Below, piece after piece: positions 47,189 to 59,132 of a stretch of DNA of 64,000 nucleotides. Numbering within the stretch: the first letter of the stretch is position 1; every line of letters begins with the position of its first letter. The notes beneath the pieces were generated by a model, which had not been told where the DNA came from, ran no database searches, and was given only the letters and a program-made list of their open reading frames with translations. This DNA is from Mesaphorura yosii (Eukaryota > Arthropoda > Collembola > Poduromorpha > Tullbergiidae), in NCBI GenBank assembly GCA_009869945.1, contig WIXG01000302.1, positions 1 through 64,000 of the forward strand. Direction: 5' to 3'. A program made the translations under genes and the position numbers.

Positions 47189-47885
47189 TGTCTTGGTTTT
47201 AATTTCTAAACTATTCAGTGAGTCAAAAGCAGTTGCAGGTAAAGAATATTTAGGGTTTGGTGATTGTTAGCTGAAGGCAGGAATGGGACTAAAGAGCACG
47301 GGTAAGAACGGAGAGAGGAAATCAGTAAGCTGATACACGTCACAGTCACAGCAAGTCTAGCATTCGAGCCTAGTCTAGTACGTTGGTTTAAGTTTTTCGT
47401 CGAGCAGCATGTCCCAGCGAAGGAGTCGCCTGAATATGAGGCCAGCCAATCAGGCAAGGGTTCATCGGGAGGTTAATCCGGAGTGCAATGAACAAGTGAC
47501 GTCTGTCGAGACATCAGGAAGTGGGCTGACAGCCAACAAATTCAGAGAACTGCAACCTAGTTGAGGTTTGCTTTCTGGCTGGCCCTGAACAGAACTGCAT
47601 GCACAACACGCTTGTTGCTGGCTGACTGTGGATGCATGCGATTGAGTTCGTGATTGAGTATTGAACTCGCCTCTTTTCAATAGAAACCAATAAAAGTTCT
47701 GACGAAGCCCTGGGCGTTGAGTTCAAAGACTCTTGTAACCGCGCGTGGCTTTCTAAATCTTGTATACTGGGAATTTGTGGTCGAGAACATTCTAGAACGA
47801 GAGAGCAATGTCGTTTTTCGCAATTTGCATGGGGAAATTTGAAACGTACGTGTGTGCAGATTAAATTTATTAACGAGATTAACAA
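47189..47885. other. Upstream region of the DUF4803-like gene
   Basis: No coding exon supported. Frames on the minus strand (47514-47885) lack protein-like composition. Confidence 0.45.
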
Positions 47886-48194
47886 TTAATTGTATCGCAC
47901 GCGCACGAGCTTAGAAGTTCGTAGAATGCTCGTGTTCGTGCTGTTGTCCACTCTCTTCCACTCGGTTGGGGTCGTGGCCAGACTGCCATCGTCCTGCAAC
48001 GGGGTCCCTTGCACCTGCAGGCAGAGCGCGTCTCCGACGAGTACCACGCGGATTCCGATTACCACCTCATTCGCTGCCACGAACACAGAGTCCAGATTAA
48101 TCTTCGTGAAGCCGTTAGGTTCTGGAATGGCCTGATTTAGTTGCGGCTCCTTCGGCGAACCAACGAAAAACGAAAATAGAAAGTGCCAGAACAT
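47886..48194 (-). CDS. Possible small secreted protein; strand ambiguous
   Basis: The minus frame from ATG 48194 gives 102 residues: a hydrophobic start (MFWHFLFSFFVG) and a body with INLDSVFVAANEVVIGIRVV and LCLQVQGTPLQ. The opposite strand also has an ATG frame, 47926-48135, of 69 residues with a classic signal peptide (MLVFVLLSTLFHSVGVVA) and CNGVPCTC. Only one is likely to be real. I lean to the minus frame for length and composition. No family recognised for either. Confidence 0.3.
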   Translation of the reverse strand: MFWHFLFSFFVGSPKEPQLNQAIPEPNGFTKINLDSVFVAANEVVIGIRVVLVGDALCLQVQGTPLQDDGSLATTPTEWKRVDNSTNTSILRTSKLVRVRYN

Positions 48195-48851
48195 TTGGTG
48201 GACCGTGGAGGAGGCGTTTGAGCGAAATCTAATTGAATCTAGTTAATTGTTCTAGAAAAATATCAAAAATCTGGACCAAAGAATTAGAAAGGAGGAAAAA
48301 GGCAGTGAAAATGTGCTGATTTACTGTCTTCGTTTTAAGAAGGTTGTACTTTAATCAGCGCAGCGACTTAATTAAGTAGTTCAACTTAATCATCACTGTG
48401 TAGCATGGCATAGACAGAGTTTGGGAAATAGCTCAGTTTCTTATCACTTAACACGTGGATGATGAATAAATTCAACTAGATAGACTAAGCGATGAGATTC
48501 TTTGAAATTGATAACTTAAGTATGCAAGTTTCGCTAGAGGTTAGTCTTAATTTTTCTCTTCATTTATCTCCACCCAGCTAAAGCCAACCCTGTTTAGTAC
48601 ATAAAAGGAAGTGCACAGCACATTGACGACAACAACTGGCTAATTGGCTAATTTCCTACTGTTGCGTTTGTATCTTCAAATGTTAAAAGTTAAAAAAACG
48701 AGTTGGGCTTAGCTGAATAGCTAAGCTATGGCTTTCTGGCTACAGCAATTTCTAGTAACACAGCGCCACAAGGCGCATGGCTTGACTTGGCTAAGTTTTA
48801 GTTTGCTTCTATAGTACGCATTAGTTATAATATTCTTATTGTCTAGTGTGT
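48195..48851. other. Intergenic / GPCPD1 3' UTR
   Basis: No coding exon. TTTATT-type sequences that could act as minus-strand poly(A) signals are not clearly placed. Confidence 0.4.
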
Positions 48852-51333
48852 CTAGTTTGACGCCAAATAAGTTGACGACGTTGGGTCGTGGGTCGACGAA
48901 GGAGGGAGACCACTCGCAATCTGCAGGAAATCATTGTCCTCATCCGTCGTGAGGAAGACCGACTGCTTCTGCTCCATGTGCTCGTCGATTCGATCGTACA
49001 CGACGCCATGAACACCAAGCTGCATAAAAAATAATTAATTTCGCTTTAGTTCAGAAAATAGAAAATTATTAGGCGTTGAATTTTCGTTTTGTAGTGTACC
49101 TGTTTGAGATATTTGATGGTCGCAGCAGAGTTGTTATCATCTCCCCAGCAGAACGTGACCAGCCCGTGCGAAATGGCTCTCTGTACAAAGTTGGGGTCTC
49201 TGAGAATGTCTTCCGTGTGCATGTTGAGGCCCAGAATCCCCGCAAATAATGCAAAGTTGATGGCTATGGCAGTGGTTTGTGTGCGTGGGTCGTTGTACTC
49301 GGGGTACTTGCTGGTCACTCCCTGCGTGAGGAAGAGGACAGGGTATTTGTTCTGCTTGGCGCGAATCATCATGCAGATGTCTGGGTGGAAGCAGGAAAAC
49401 ACGATCCGCCTCTTGCCACCGTGCCGAAGCACAGTCTGCAGCACGACGTCCAAAAATGTGTTGAGTTCGAAGGGATTCTCCAACTCTGAACTCCCGTCCT
49501 TGAACTTCATTGGCCACTTCACTTCGATGTTGAATCCCGTGTGACTTGACACGATTTCGAGCGCCGACTCAAGCGTGGGAAATGGCTCGTACTTGATGTC
49601 GTCTCCCGCTCCATTCGACTCTTCTTCATCATCTTCGTCGGGATTCTCGTGCTCGTGGCTGATGCGGAGTTCGTGGAGCTGCGCCACCGTCAGCGAGTGC
49701 ATCGGCAGGCGAAGTGTTGTCAACATTCCCGGCCCAACTGCGCTCCCATTCCCGTTCTTGTCCTTACTGTTTTCATCCTTGTTGTTGGGCTTGGTCGATT
49801 TCTTTTTCTTGTTGAGTCCGATGTTGACGTGGAAGTCGTGAAAGAGCACTGGGACAAAGTCCTTGCTCAGCTGCACGTCGAATTCAACAAAATCAGCTCC
49901 TCTATCAGCCGCCTTCTGCAGTGACGCAATCGTATTCTCGCGGATGTTTGAACATTGCTGTAACTTGACTTTGTGCTGTGTGTTTCCAGAGCCTCGATGT
50001 CCAATGTCGAGTCCCTGCCACTGACCCCACTTCCAATGCTTGGAATAACTCACACTCAAGTCACAAGGCGATTCCTCGAGTGGTTTTATGACGACGTACT
50101 CAATCATGATCTGGCCGATTGACTCTTGCTTCATTCCCGTGATTGGTTGAATGATGGATCCGATCGAACACTTCAGATTGACCGGCAGAATGTGGCAGAA
50201 GCCAATGTGAATGGGAATCTCGTCGTCGAGACCCATCGCGGAGTTCAGCATGTAGAAATCAATCATGTACGCTACATTTTCCAGCTGGAGTACTTGCGCC
50301 TGAAAGACCAAAATCTCGTTCTCTTTGTACACGCGCCCAAACTGCTCCTGTGGCTTGAACATATACTCTTCATCGTTCACAACAGCGACCTACGCACATA
50401 AAACGAGCATTTCTAAGTATTGATGCGTAGTTAAGTGAGATATTGTGCAAGCAGACAGCGAGACTGACGTAGTTATATTTACAAATAGCGGCTGACCTCG
50501 ATGAGTGGCCAGCTCTCGTTTGCGCGTTGATTTGTGAACGATTGACCATCAACCGAGTTGACGTCTGGGAACTCGGTGCTCACGTTCCGGGCCAAATTCA
50601 GCGCCACCATCTTCATGGAAATCTGTGATTTCAATTAAAAGCCTTAATTGCCTTAAAGTTGCCTGAATACAATAATTTCTACCCATCATCTGTAGAGCAG
50701 ATGCGCCTGCCTTACCCGTGCGTTTTGATGCTTCTTTCTCCAGAATCTAAGCGGCATATTTGATATTTTGAATTGGATGAGGGTCTCGGCAGTGAGCCAT
50801 CCAGTCTCCATTGTTTCCATGCTCGCGTTGATGAAGCCAAACGATTGGGGGTCGGTAGGGGGTGTACAGTTCATGGGTTCTATGAATCTTGGTACCGGGT
50901 TCGATTCCCACCTTCGCACAATGTGCAGCGTGGCGTTACCACGCACGAGGTTCGGATTGTCGAGTACCATGCACACGAAGTACCGAAACTTGATCCTCCG
51001 GTCAGCCGGCAGATCAATTTCGCCAACCCAGACTCCTTCTGTTTTGTCCTTGAACCCGTTGAATGAAATTTCGTAGTCTGAGCTCACCTTCTCCAGCAGG
51101 AACCCTTGATCGTGTTTCCAGTTTCCGAGCTGATCGCAGTCGCCAGTGACGGATACCGATTCTCCTGCGTACGTGGCGCATGAACACATGAATCTCCATC
51201 TCCTCAAGCCACCTGTGCCTCCAGGCTCTTGCTGCCTGCGGTCGCCCACTTGCTCAATCAGCATCTTCGCGCCTCCGCTGCTGCTGTTGCCGTTTCCATT
51301 ACTCAATAATATGTTGTCGAATATTTGTAACAT
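48852..51333 (-). CDS. GPCPD1: Glycerophosphocholine phosphodiesterase 1
   Basis: Hydrolyses glycerophosphocholine to choline and glycerol-3-phosphate in the cytosol. Exons 51333-50716, 50622-50497, 50389-49100 and 49019-48852 join in phase to 733 residues (human 672). An N-terminal CBM20 starch-binding domain is seen as GDCDQLGNWKHDQGFLL and KFRYFVCMVLDNPNLV. The GDPD catalytic domain has GLDIGHRGSGNT (catalytic His-Arg), ENTIASLQKAADRGADFVEF, DVQLSKDFVPVLFHDFHVNI and FNIEVKWPMKF. It closes with VTFCWGDDN and LGVHGVVYDRID. A Lys/Asn-rich insert (KKKKSTKPNNKDENSKDKNG) and an acidic insert (HENPDEDDEEESNGAGDD) lengthen the catalytic domain. Divergent from the channel gene 2 kb away. Confidence 0.96.
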
Positions 51334-53359
51334 TGTTATTTCACTAATTCACTAATACTCTTGCCTTGCCTTAACTCCTAGTTGTATTGTATGTAATGCA
51401 CTTGATTGCTCACTCACTGATAGTAAATAGTACCGAACTGCGGGAGTCGTACCGTAGGATAAGAAAGTTATACTTGTATAGTACAGTTAGCTAGTACGCG
51501 TACGTGTGCGCGTGTCATTAGCTAACTGACATCACGAAGCCGAAAAAGTAGCCCTTGGTGGCGGCGCCCTGCAGCGCCGGTGCCAATGCCAGTGTCCACC
51601 AGGACAGCGTAGTGTAGTTGTGGTGACAATTGTGTGGAGAGCGCGAGATGAATAATGCCCATGTTTCAGTCGTCGGACAAGTACTTTAAATGAAGCAGAG
51701 CGGAGATCAGGAGTTGATAGCCGTGGTCGATTAGGATTAGAGTATGTAAATGAGATGCGGTTGAAGTTGTATGCCTCGTCGTCGCTGTCGTCATTTAACG
51801 ACTAGCGACTTAGCACTAAACTCAATAACAGAAACCTGAACCTGTCCTCGGCTTTGCTTAACACTTAACTAAATTCAGAATTCAGACTTCTTGGAGTTGC
51901 TTCTCGGACTTTGATACAGCTTGGTCGTTGTCGTAGTCTCGTGATACGGTACAGAGAAAAGAAAGACGCAAATGAGGAAGGTGACTTTGTGACAAGATTT
52001 AACGAACTCGTTCTCAACTCAAATCCGAGAACTACCAGATAAAAGTGGATTTTCCATTTTATTTCTAGACCAGCTGACTTCACTGACTTGGCAGCAGTGT
52101 TGGCAAGCAAAGTCGAATAGGCGAAAGCACTGGCTCACTTTCTTTTCTGTTGTGTCTGTCGCAGAGCAGAGTCGTCTGCAGTTCTGCAGTCTGGCAACTT
52201 GTAACTCGTAGTCCAAAGTGGTCGTGGAATCTCGGCTCGGCAGGCAAAAATCGAATATTTTGGCACATTCACTGCATCGTGCTTCACGTAGTCAGTCAAC
52301 GAGTGGTAGCAAAGTTCAGTAAGCGTAACCACAATTCGGGGCAGACGATACACGAAACGCGATAGCATAGCTGTGAGGTTACTGGTTACAAGACATAAAG
52401 GCTTGGTTGACTTGGGTTGACTTGACTCACTTGACTCGCCTTGACTTAAGCTTCGTGCTTGTGTCCTTTTCGCCTTTGCCTTTTGCGACTCGAATTTTGC
52501 CAAACGCGAATGCCACGCGTGGCCCGACGATGACTCAACCCTATTTTTACGGCTATGAGATTTACATATGAGCATGCATCAAATGAAACGAATTTCACAA
52601 TGCATTTTTATTGAATTTTATTGCCCAGCCACAGTTTGGTTACGATTGCATCATACTCGTGTTTTAATTTATCTATTATCACGATTTGTAACAAGATGCA
52701 CAATTACATGAGGCTGAGACCGAGCACAGTGTGGAGAGGGAGAAGATATGAAGACGAGAAGAATTAGAGCGAGTTCACGAGTTCATGTTAATAGCAATTA
52801 GCGATGGGATTAATTGCCCAGCAGACCTCTGACTCTGACTTGGCTCGAGCAGTTAACGTTGGAACTTCCTCATCATAACCATCGATTCATTCGCATTACG
52901 GAATGAAAGAAAAATTCAGTTTCAGCCAGACAGACGAAGACCATCGACATTGGACAGCGAATGTATGAATTATTCGCATAAAATCTAGAAATCCAGATTG
53001 CTGCAGATAGCAGATCGCTTTCGCACAGCAAATTTGAGATCCATTGACTTTACCTCATCGGAGTCTGCGCTGTTTCTTGTCAAGAGAGACAAACTGGAGT
53101 AATGCTGCCTGAAATTCGATCCGGAGGGCGGTTTCCATTTTTCCAGGCTCAGCATGTGTAGCAGTACCAAAATGAATTAACACCTCCTGAAGCCTGGCTT
53201 GTTACTTAAGTTGCTTTGTTCTTCTTGTCTCGAATTACGCCAATTCGGTCATGGAACTTGGGACCTCGCTCCAGTTGCAATTCGGCTGCTCGGACTGTGG
53301 GTTAAGGCATTTTGTTGTGTTCACACCTATCCGAAGTGTTTTCTCGTGTCGTCTGAAAA
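51334..53359. other. 2-kb divergent intergenic region
   Basis: Lies between GPCPD1 (-) and a Cys-loop channel gene (+). No coding exon supported. The 146-residue minus frame at 52135-52575 has low-complexity, non-protein-like composition. It includes a short TTGACT-rich repeat. Confidence 0.5.
52401..52448. repeat. Imperfect TTGACT short repeat
   Basis: Five to six copies of TTGACT/TTGACC-like units in a row (for example TTGACTTGGGTTGACTTGAC), an imperfect microsatellite-like tract. Confidence 0.5.
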
Positions 53360-54902
53360 ATGTTGACGCAGCTACCCTTCTTTGTCCTCGTTCTGGTGCT
53401 TGGAGGCTTGACGGAGATCCACGCCATAGGCGGCGACGAAAATGACATGCGACGACTACGACAGGATCTCCTCACTGGATACGACAAGCTAGCACGACCG
53501 TCCATCGCTCACAAAAACTCAACCATTGTCCAAGTCAACCCCTACTACAGAACGTTCGAGATGGATGAAGCCCGCTCCATTTTCACACTGCACTGCTGGA
53601 CTGTGATGGTAATCAGTTCATGGTTCCTCCTCACGTAGACTTCCACTTGCTTTGTTTATATTTAGAAATCGCTAATACCTTCAATTGCAGACCTGGCGTG
53701 ATGATCATTTGAAGTGGGACCAGAAAGCGTACGGAAATATCACAAGAATCCATTTCGGGGCTCATGAAATTTGGCAGGTACACAATGCATTCGTAGTTTG
53801 CCAGCGTTATTTCAAATTAACCCCTTTAATTGTTTTTTGCAGCCAGATCTCGGAGTTTACAACAAGTAAGACAGCCCAACTTTAAAAATTACACCACGGA
53901 AATTGCAATTATCATAATTTGCACTGTTTAATGCTTGACAGCGTGGACCAGAGTGAGATTGACCATTTCGGGAATACGAGGCTCATCGTGTGGTACAACG
54001 GTCGTATCGTATGGGTACCGCCCACCCGTTTCCAAGTGGCGTGCCCGACAAACGTGAGACGCTGGCCCTACGACGAGCAAACCTGCTACATCGTGATTGG
54101 CTCGTGGGCTCACGACGGAGGCCAACTCGACCTGACCATCCCAGTCAACCAGACGCAGATGACCAACGGAGAAGTGCTGCAGAATCGAGAATGGCAGATG
54201 GTGTCCAACCGCATAGACGCTCGACGATACTTTTACGGAGGAACTCCGTACCCTGACGTCCTCATCACGATCAATATCAGGAGAAGGTCGGACACTCATA
54301 CGGCAGCGATTGTTGTGCCTGCACTCGGTAAAAACAAATGCTTCACTTTTCTGGCGCTAAAGACTAAAGGCTAATTACTTGAAATTTTAATATGGTTGAT
54401 TGATCTCGCAGCAATTTCAATCGCGATCCTGATTTCTTTCTGGCTCCGCCCCGCATCTACCGAACGGCTGGCCATCATTCTACTCGTGATCATTATCAAC
54501 GCAATTTATCTCCACAACATTTACCTCCGAATCCCAAACAACGGAAGTTCGGTCCCACTCGTCCTTCTCTTCTACCGTGATTCTCTGCTCATGGTCTCCG
54601 TGGCTCTGATCTGGACAATTCTCCTCCGTTACTTGGCCGCAACGAAACGAACCTCACCCGTGCCACTCCCTTCCTTCATCACGGTATTCCTGGAGAGCTG
54701 GCCAGCAAAGATCCTGTGCCTCGACCCAAGACCAACTGCGTCGCAACCTACCGGAAACAGCAGCGTGGATGACGATGGTAGGTTGATCAGCGGACACTCT
54801 CCCTACCAGGCAGACTGGGCCTGGCTGGCTCACTTGCTCGATCGCATCGCCTTCGTGATCTACCTGATCGTGTACATCACCTTCTACGCAGCCCTTCTAT
54901 AA
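53360..54902 (+). CDS. Divergent Cys-loop ligand-gated ion channel subunit (nicotinic-type)
   Basis: Exons 53360-53608, 53691-53777, 53843-53865, 53942-54327 and 54412-54902 join to 411 residues. Signal peptide LPFFVLVLVLGG, then loop signatures TWRDDHLKWDQ, PDLGVYNN and VWVPPTRFQVACP. The Cys-loop is complete, with 13 residues between the cysteines (VACPTNVRRWPYDEQTCYI). Four membrane segments follow: ISIAILISFW, LAIILLVIIINAIYLH, a third around VALIWTILL, and a last at the C-terminus (RIAFVIYLIVYITFY). There is no vicinal Cys-Cys in loop C, so it is not an alpha-type agonist subunit. TM2 differs strongly from standard nicotinic TM2, and the TM3-TM4 loop is short. Poly(A) signal at 54979. 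Ion selectivity and ligand are open. Confidence 0.93.
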
Positions 54903-55179
54903 TCTACAAACAATCTACTCAAAGATTCATAATTGAACAATTTTGTCATTCATTCGTCTTAGTCTAACTTAATCAGGTAATAAAAGTGTTTCGAGTAAAC
55001 TTCCAGCTGAACACGTTCCGTTTTGTCCATTTAGAGGGCTCAACTCTCAGTTTCTAAATCAATTACCCAGACTCAAAATCGTACGGAATGGAAAGTATGA
55101 TGAATTTATTCAGTTGCGTGTGGTATGGTATGGGATAGAATACGAAATTGTACAATTAATCGTGTCGTGTGGCAATAAA

Positions 55180-56028
55180 TTAGCGCTTCAGGATTTTGTT
55201 CATATCTTTGCTCTGTTTCGTCATCTTGAAATCCGCGTCTTCCGCCTTGATTGTGATTCGCTCGATGAGGTTAGATTGAGTGTCCAGCTCAGTTCCTAAA
55301 TCACGTCCGAGTCCCTTGAGTCGCCCGAGCACCGTGCTCATGTCCTCCAAATTCTTGTCCAGCATTTCATCGACGCTCCCGCTGGTTCTCATGTCCGCCG
55401 CAGCACTGGATCCATAACCGTAATCGGTGTCACGGTCTTTGTCACGATAAACAGCTGCCGTTGATTGTTGAGTATTGTGCAGGACTTGAGCTAGATCACT
55501 TTTAGATCGTGGCATTTCACTTTCCTTATCTGCGCTTTTAGTAGTTGATGCGGCTCCGGAGGTGGGCGGAACTTTGTTGTTAGCTCCACTGAAATAGTTT
55601 TTAAGACTCCCGAACACACTTTTGATGCTCTGAATGTGTTTTTCACTGATACGAAGCGACGCGTTGATGTCGTCCAACTTTTGTTCAGTGTTTTCAAGTT
55701 GTTCCCTTTGGCGACTTAATTCAACAGCAGTGGCACTGCCAACCTGTTCACTGTCATTCAGCAACTGAAGTGACCGTTGAGTTGATGCAAGTGTTCGAGT
55801 TTCGATATCACGCTTCTCTTGGAGCATCTTCTGTCGAAGTGCTTCCTGATCCGCGGTGTTGTAGGACGAACGACCAGAATACTTGAGGAATGTGGCGTCA
55901 TCGATATCACCATCGAACACCTAAGAACGATAAACAACGAATACAAGTTTGACAAATCTTGAATATCGTGTGGCTGTACAATTAATTAAGCTTACATTGT
56001 TGCGATAATTCGGAGGTTTTCGTTCCAT
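55180..56028 (-). CDS. SNAP29: SNAP29-type SNARE protein
   Basis: Soluble Qb+Qc SNARE used in autophagosome-lysosome and endosomal fusion. Exons 56028-55996 and 55920-55180 join to 257 residues. The Qb helix runs from LASTQRSLQLLNDSEQVGSA to SEKHIQSIKSVFGSLKN. A Ser/Asp/Lys-rich linker follows. The Qc helix covers DKNLEDMSTVLGRLKGLGRD through LIERITIKAEDADFKMTKQS. There is no cysteine cluster between the helices, so it is not a palmitoylated SNAP25. This fits SNAP29. A degenerate copy lies at 57875-58471 beyond METTL4. Confidence 0.93.
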
Positions 56029-56617
56029 TATTGATTATACGTAGACTAGGGCCAAGATTTCAGTTTTTCGACGGGAGAAATTCAATTCGCAAATTAAAGC
56101 TGCTGTGATCCTATGCTGTCTACCTGCAAAGAAGGAAATGACGTTCTACTTAATTCAATTACCACTGCGGTCTGCCTGCCAGAATCCGTATTATTCTATG
56201 CTTTCCATATGTAAATTAATGGGCTTACCTTCGCTTTATAATTTTTCTGTTTGACTTCACTTGGTTTGAGTTTAGTTGATTTTAGAATTTAATTCGACTA
56301 CAAATGATGAACTCGCAAATTTAGTGTATCTGTAATTGCTGTAAGTTCGCAGGTCGCTTTCTATTTCAATTACGTTAGTGAATGCGAAACTGCGAGATGA
56401 GTCAACCCACCCACTTTTCTTATGTTCATGATTCTCGTATTCGCAAATCGCAACAGGTTCACAACACTATTCACAAGAACATCACACAAATTATATGAAA
56501 CAGAATCAAGGAAAATGCCTTTTGAACATTTTGAACTCAAACCATAATGTTTTTGAAAGTTATCCAATCTTGGCAGCATTTCTCACAATTTCAATCAAGC
56601 TATAAAACTATTCATTG
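56029..56617. promoter_or_regulatory. Bidirectional promoter region, SNAP29 / METTL4
   Basis: About 590 bp between divergent ATGs, AT-rich, no coding exon. Inferred promoter only from position. Confidence 0.4.
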
Positions 56618-57851
56618 ATGTCTATAGTTTACAGCAACGCCAACGGGTGGATAATTTCACACGAAGCCTACTTTGGCAAGGTTGCAGTGCGCGATCCAGA
56701 TCCGTTAACCGCAAAGAGTGGAAGCCAAATTCCGACTGAACACTTCCAACTTAATCCGGCATTGTTTGATGTTTGGCTACCGTACAAGAGACGAAAGCAC
56801 GCCATAATTAAGAACAACACTGAAGTCACTGACGAAGGGACCAAGCTCGAGGATAGTAAGAAAGACTGCGCCGAGATCCATGTCGTTCAATCGCTGAGCA
56901 AGCCACTCATCCAAGCAGCCAAGGCCAAAAGATTAGCTTTTGTCTCAAGCGGTGCTGATAAGGACAATGCAGCTGCACTGCAAATTGCGCAAGACTTCTA
57001 TCAGCAAGTCGAGTCCAAGGAGGACAGCGAGACATGGACTGAATTCTATGGGGGAAACAATTTCGAGCACGGTGTCAAGACTGAATTGAATGGGCGTGTG
57101 TTCATCATTCCAGCACAGACCCGATTTCACTGCAGGAACATCGAATCCATCGAGAGACACTTGAAGGAACAGAAATTCGATGTGATTGTGATGGACCCGC
57201 CGTGGAGAAACAAGTACATCAGAAGGAGGAAGCGGAAACAAGCGGAGGCGGGATACCAAATGCTTGAGAATTGCAAAATCGAGGAGATTCCGGTCGCATC
57301 GTTAGGAAATGACAATGCGCTTGTCGTAGTTTGGTGTACAAATTGCAAGGCTCATCAGAACCAAGTCATTCAGAATTTCTTTCCTAAATGGGGCGTGCAA
57401 TTTGTGCATAAATGGTATTGGCTCAAAGTGAGTTCAGACTTCTCTTAATCTTACAGTTTTAAACCTTTGATTACACTGTGCTTATTTAAAGGTAACTCAG
57501 AAAGGCGAACCGGTGACTGAATTTCACGACGCCGAGTCCACGTTGAAGCAGCCACTCGAAACAATCCTAATTGGACGCAAGTCACCCACCGGCATTATTG
57601 AGGTGGAAACGATCCTTGAAGATGTTGAACTGATGCCGAAAGTTGTCGTGAGTGTCCCCAGCAGTCTGCATTCTCACAAGCCTCCTTTAGTCGAAGTTAT
57701 CGAGTCCCATTTCGGAATCGACACTCGAGACCTGAATTGCTTGGAACTGTTCGCACGGAGTTTGCTCCCTGGTTGGACCAGTTACGGAAATCAAGTACTC
57801 AAATTGCAATCGATGCAATTGTTTTCCCAAATTGAAGACATGAATAAATGA
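56618..57851 (+). CDS. METTL4: METTL4, N6-adenine methyltransferase
   Basis: MT-A70-family methyltransferase reported to act on U2 snRNA (m6Am) and possibly DNA 6mA. Exons 56618-57427 and 57492-57851 join to 389 residues. I take the ATG at 56618 as the start. The catalytic DPPW is in FDVIVMDPPWRNKYIRRR. IEEIPVASLGNDNALVVVWC and FVHKWYWLKVTQKGEPV (across the intron) follow. Near the end are LIGRKSP, the RPHSHKPP-like SLHSHKPPLVEVI, and LELFARSLLPGWTSYGNQVL, all diagnostic of METTL4. About 140 hydrophilic residues precede the catalytic domain. Confidence 0.96.
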
Positions 57852-57874
57852 TATCTGATATTTTATTATCGCCT

Positions 57875-58471
57875 TTATTTGTCCATGCTTTTGTCCTGGC
57901 GTTCTATTTCGATGTTTGCGTGCTCCACTTTAACACGAAGCCGTTCAATAACTGGATCTTGGTGGTCCAGTTCATTTTTCATACCAAGAGCAAGTCCAAG
58001 AGCCGCATCAGCCCATCGTTTATGTCTGCCAAATTCTTGTGGATGTCGTCGAAAGTATCGCCGCCATTTTTCAAATCTGTTGCCTGAAGATGACTTCTCA
58101 GTTCTGGTGTATTCTCTTTCGAGACTTCTGCTTCGTAGGCAGCGTGCAGTGACGGCGACGATTTCCTGCTGTCATGACGTGCCACATCGAAAATAGTTGA
58201 TATAGCTCCACCCACGCTGTTGATGCTCTGAATGTGTCTCTTACTGACTTAAGTGAGGCGTTCATTTCATCCACTTTTCGCTCTGTGTCCGCAAGCGCCT
58301 CTCCTTGGCGATGTAATTCGGTTGCAGTGGCAGTCCCAATTTGTTCACTCTTGTACAGGAGCCGAATCGACCTGTGCGTAGATTCAAGAGTCTCAACATC
58401 TATCTGACATGACGCTCCCTTTCCTGCCGCTGTAGCAATTCCTCTCCGGATGGGACAGAGGGGTTCTGCAT
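57875..58471 (-). pseudogene. SNAP29 pseudogene
   Basis: The minus strand shows pieces of a SNAP29-like protein in several frames. A first piece, PSGEELLQRQERER, hits a stop after 13 codons. Then VETLESTHRSIRLLYKSEQI followed by GTATATELHRQGEALADTER. A frame change gives SKRHIQSINSVGGAI. Another gives LGMKNELDHQDPVIERLRVK and a final SMDK stop. These align in order with the intact SNAP29 at 55180-56028. No introns are visible, and the exon 2 part is what remains. At least three frame changes make it non-coding. It sits 1.8 kb from its parent with METTL4 between, so it is a local duplicate. Confidence 0.85.
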
Positions 58472-59058
58472 GATTGTGTATTGCGTCAGGCCGAATAAAT
58501 TACAGAAATAGAACAATGACTAATTAATGACTGATCGGCTGCAAGAGTATTAGCAATTGCTTTTATCGTTGTAAACACTTTCTTGCATGAGCCCATGAGT
58601 CATATGAGCCAGAGGGAACCCATCAACGCACTATGAATAGGGCATGTCCTAATGTCATGCACCCGAGTTATTTCCACATCAAACGAATCAGTGAATCAGT
58701 TTCGGCTATCCAATTCATACTTCCACATGCGTATTTCGCCAATATTCCAAAATGCCCTTAAAGCTTACTTGCTAAATGGCTATTCAAAAACATATCTTGA
58801 GTATGCGCTTCATTCAAAGAAGTTTTTATGTAATTTGGTGTGATAAACGGCGAAATGCTTGAATTGTAAGTATGCATAATAAAACCGCACCATCGGATTA
58901 CGTAAAACCCACCGTCAATAATTTTACTGCCTGATTCATGGCCAAAGTAATCCTTTTCAATGGTATCGACATGGTTAAATGCTCCTGATAAACGCTCTAC
59001 ACGTTGTTAATGTACTGGAGAAATAATTACATGATAAATCAAGCCGTTTCTCAACGTT
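58472..59058. other. Intergenic
   Basis: No coding exon supported. Ends at the tRNA gene. Confidence 0.5.
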
Positions 59059-59132
59059 GGCCCATTAGCTCAGTTGGTTAGAGCGTCGTGCTAATAACGC
59101 GAATGTCGCAGGTTCGACCCCTGCATGGGCCA
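59059..59132 (+). tRNA. tRNA-Ile (anticodon AAT)
   Basis: 74 bases that fold as a full cloverleaf. The acceptor stem GGCCCAT pairs with ATGGGCC. The D arm is GCTCAGTTGGTTAGAGC (A box). The anticodon loop CTAATAA carries AAT. The T arm is GCAGGTTCGACCCCTGC (B box). A run of T (TTTTT at about 59136) acts as the Pol III terminator. No intron. It closely matches the common metazoan tRNA-Ile-AAT. Confidence 0.97.

Noticed and set aside
46650-47270. 206-residue plus frame rich in Ala/Ser/Pro
   Set aside because: Antisense shadow of the Gly/Ala-rich N-terminus of the DUF4803-like gene, which has a signal peptide and splice support.
52135-52575. 146-residue minus-strand frame
   Set aside because: Ser/Lys-rich start, no start context, no splice partners, no recognisable domain; lies in an intergenic region with repeats.
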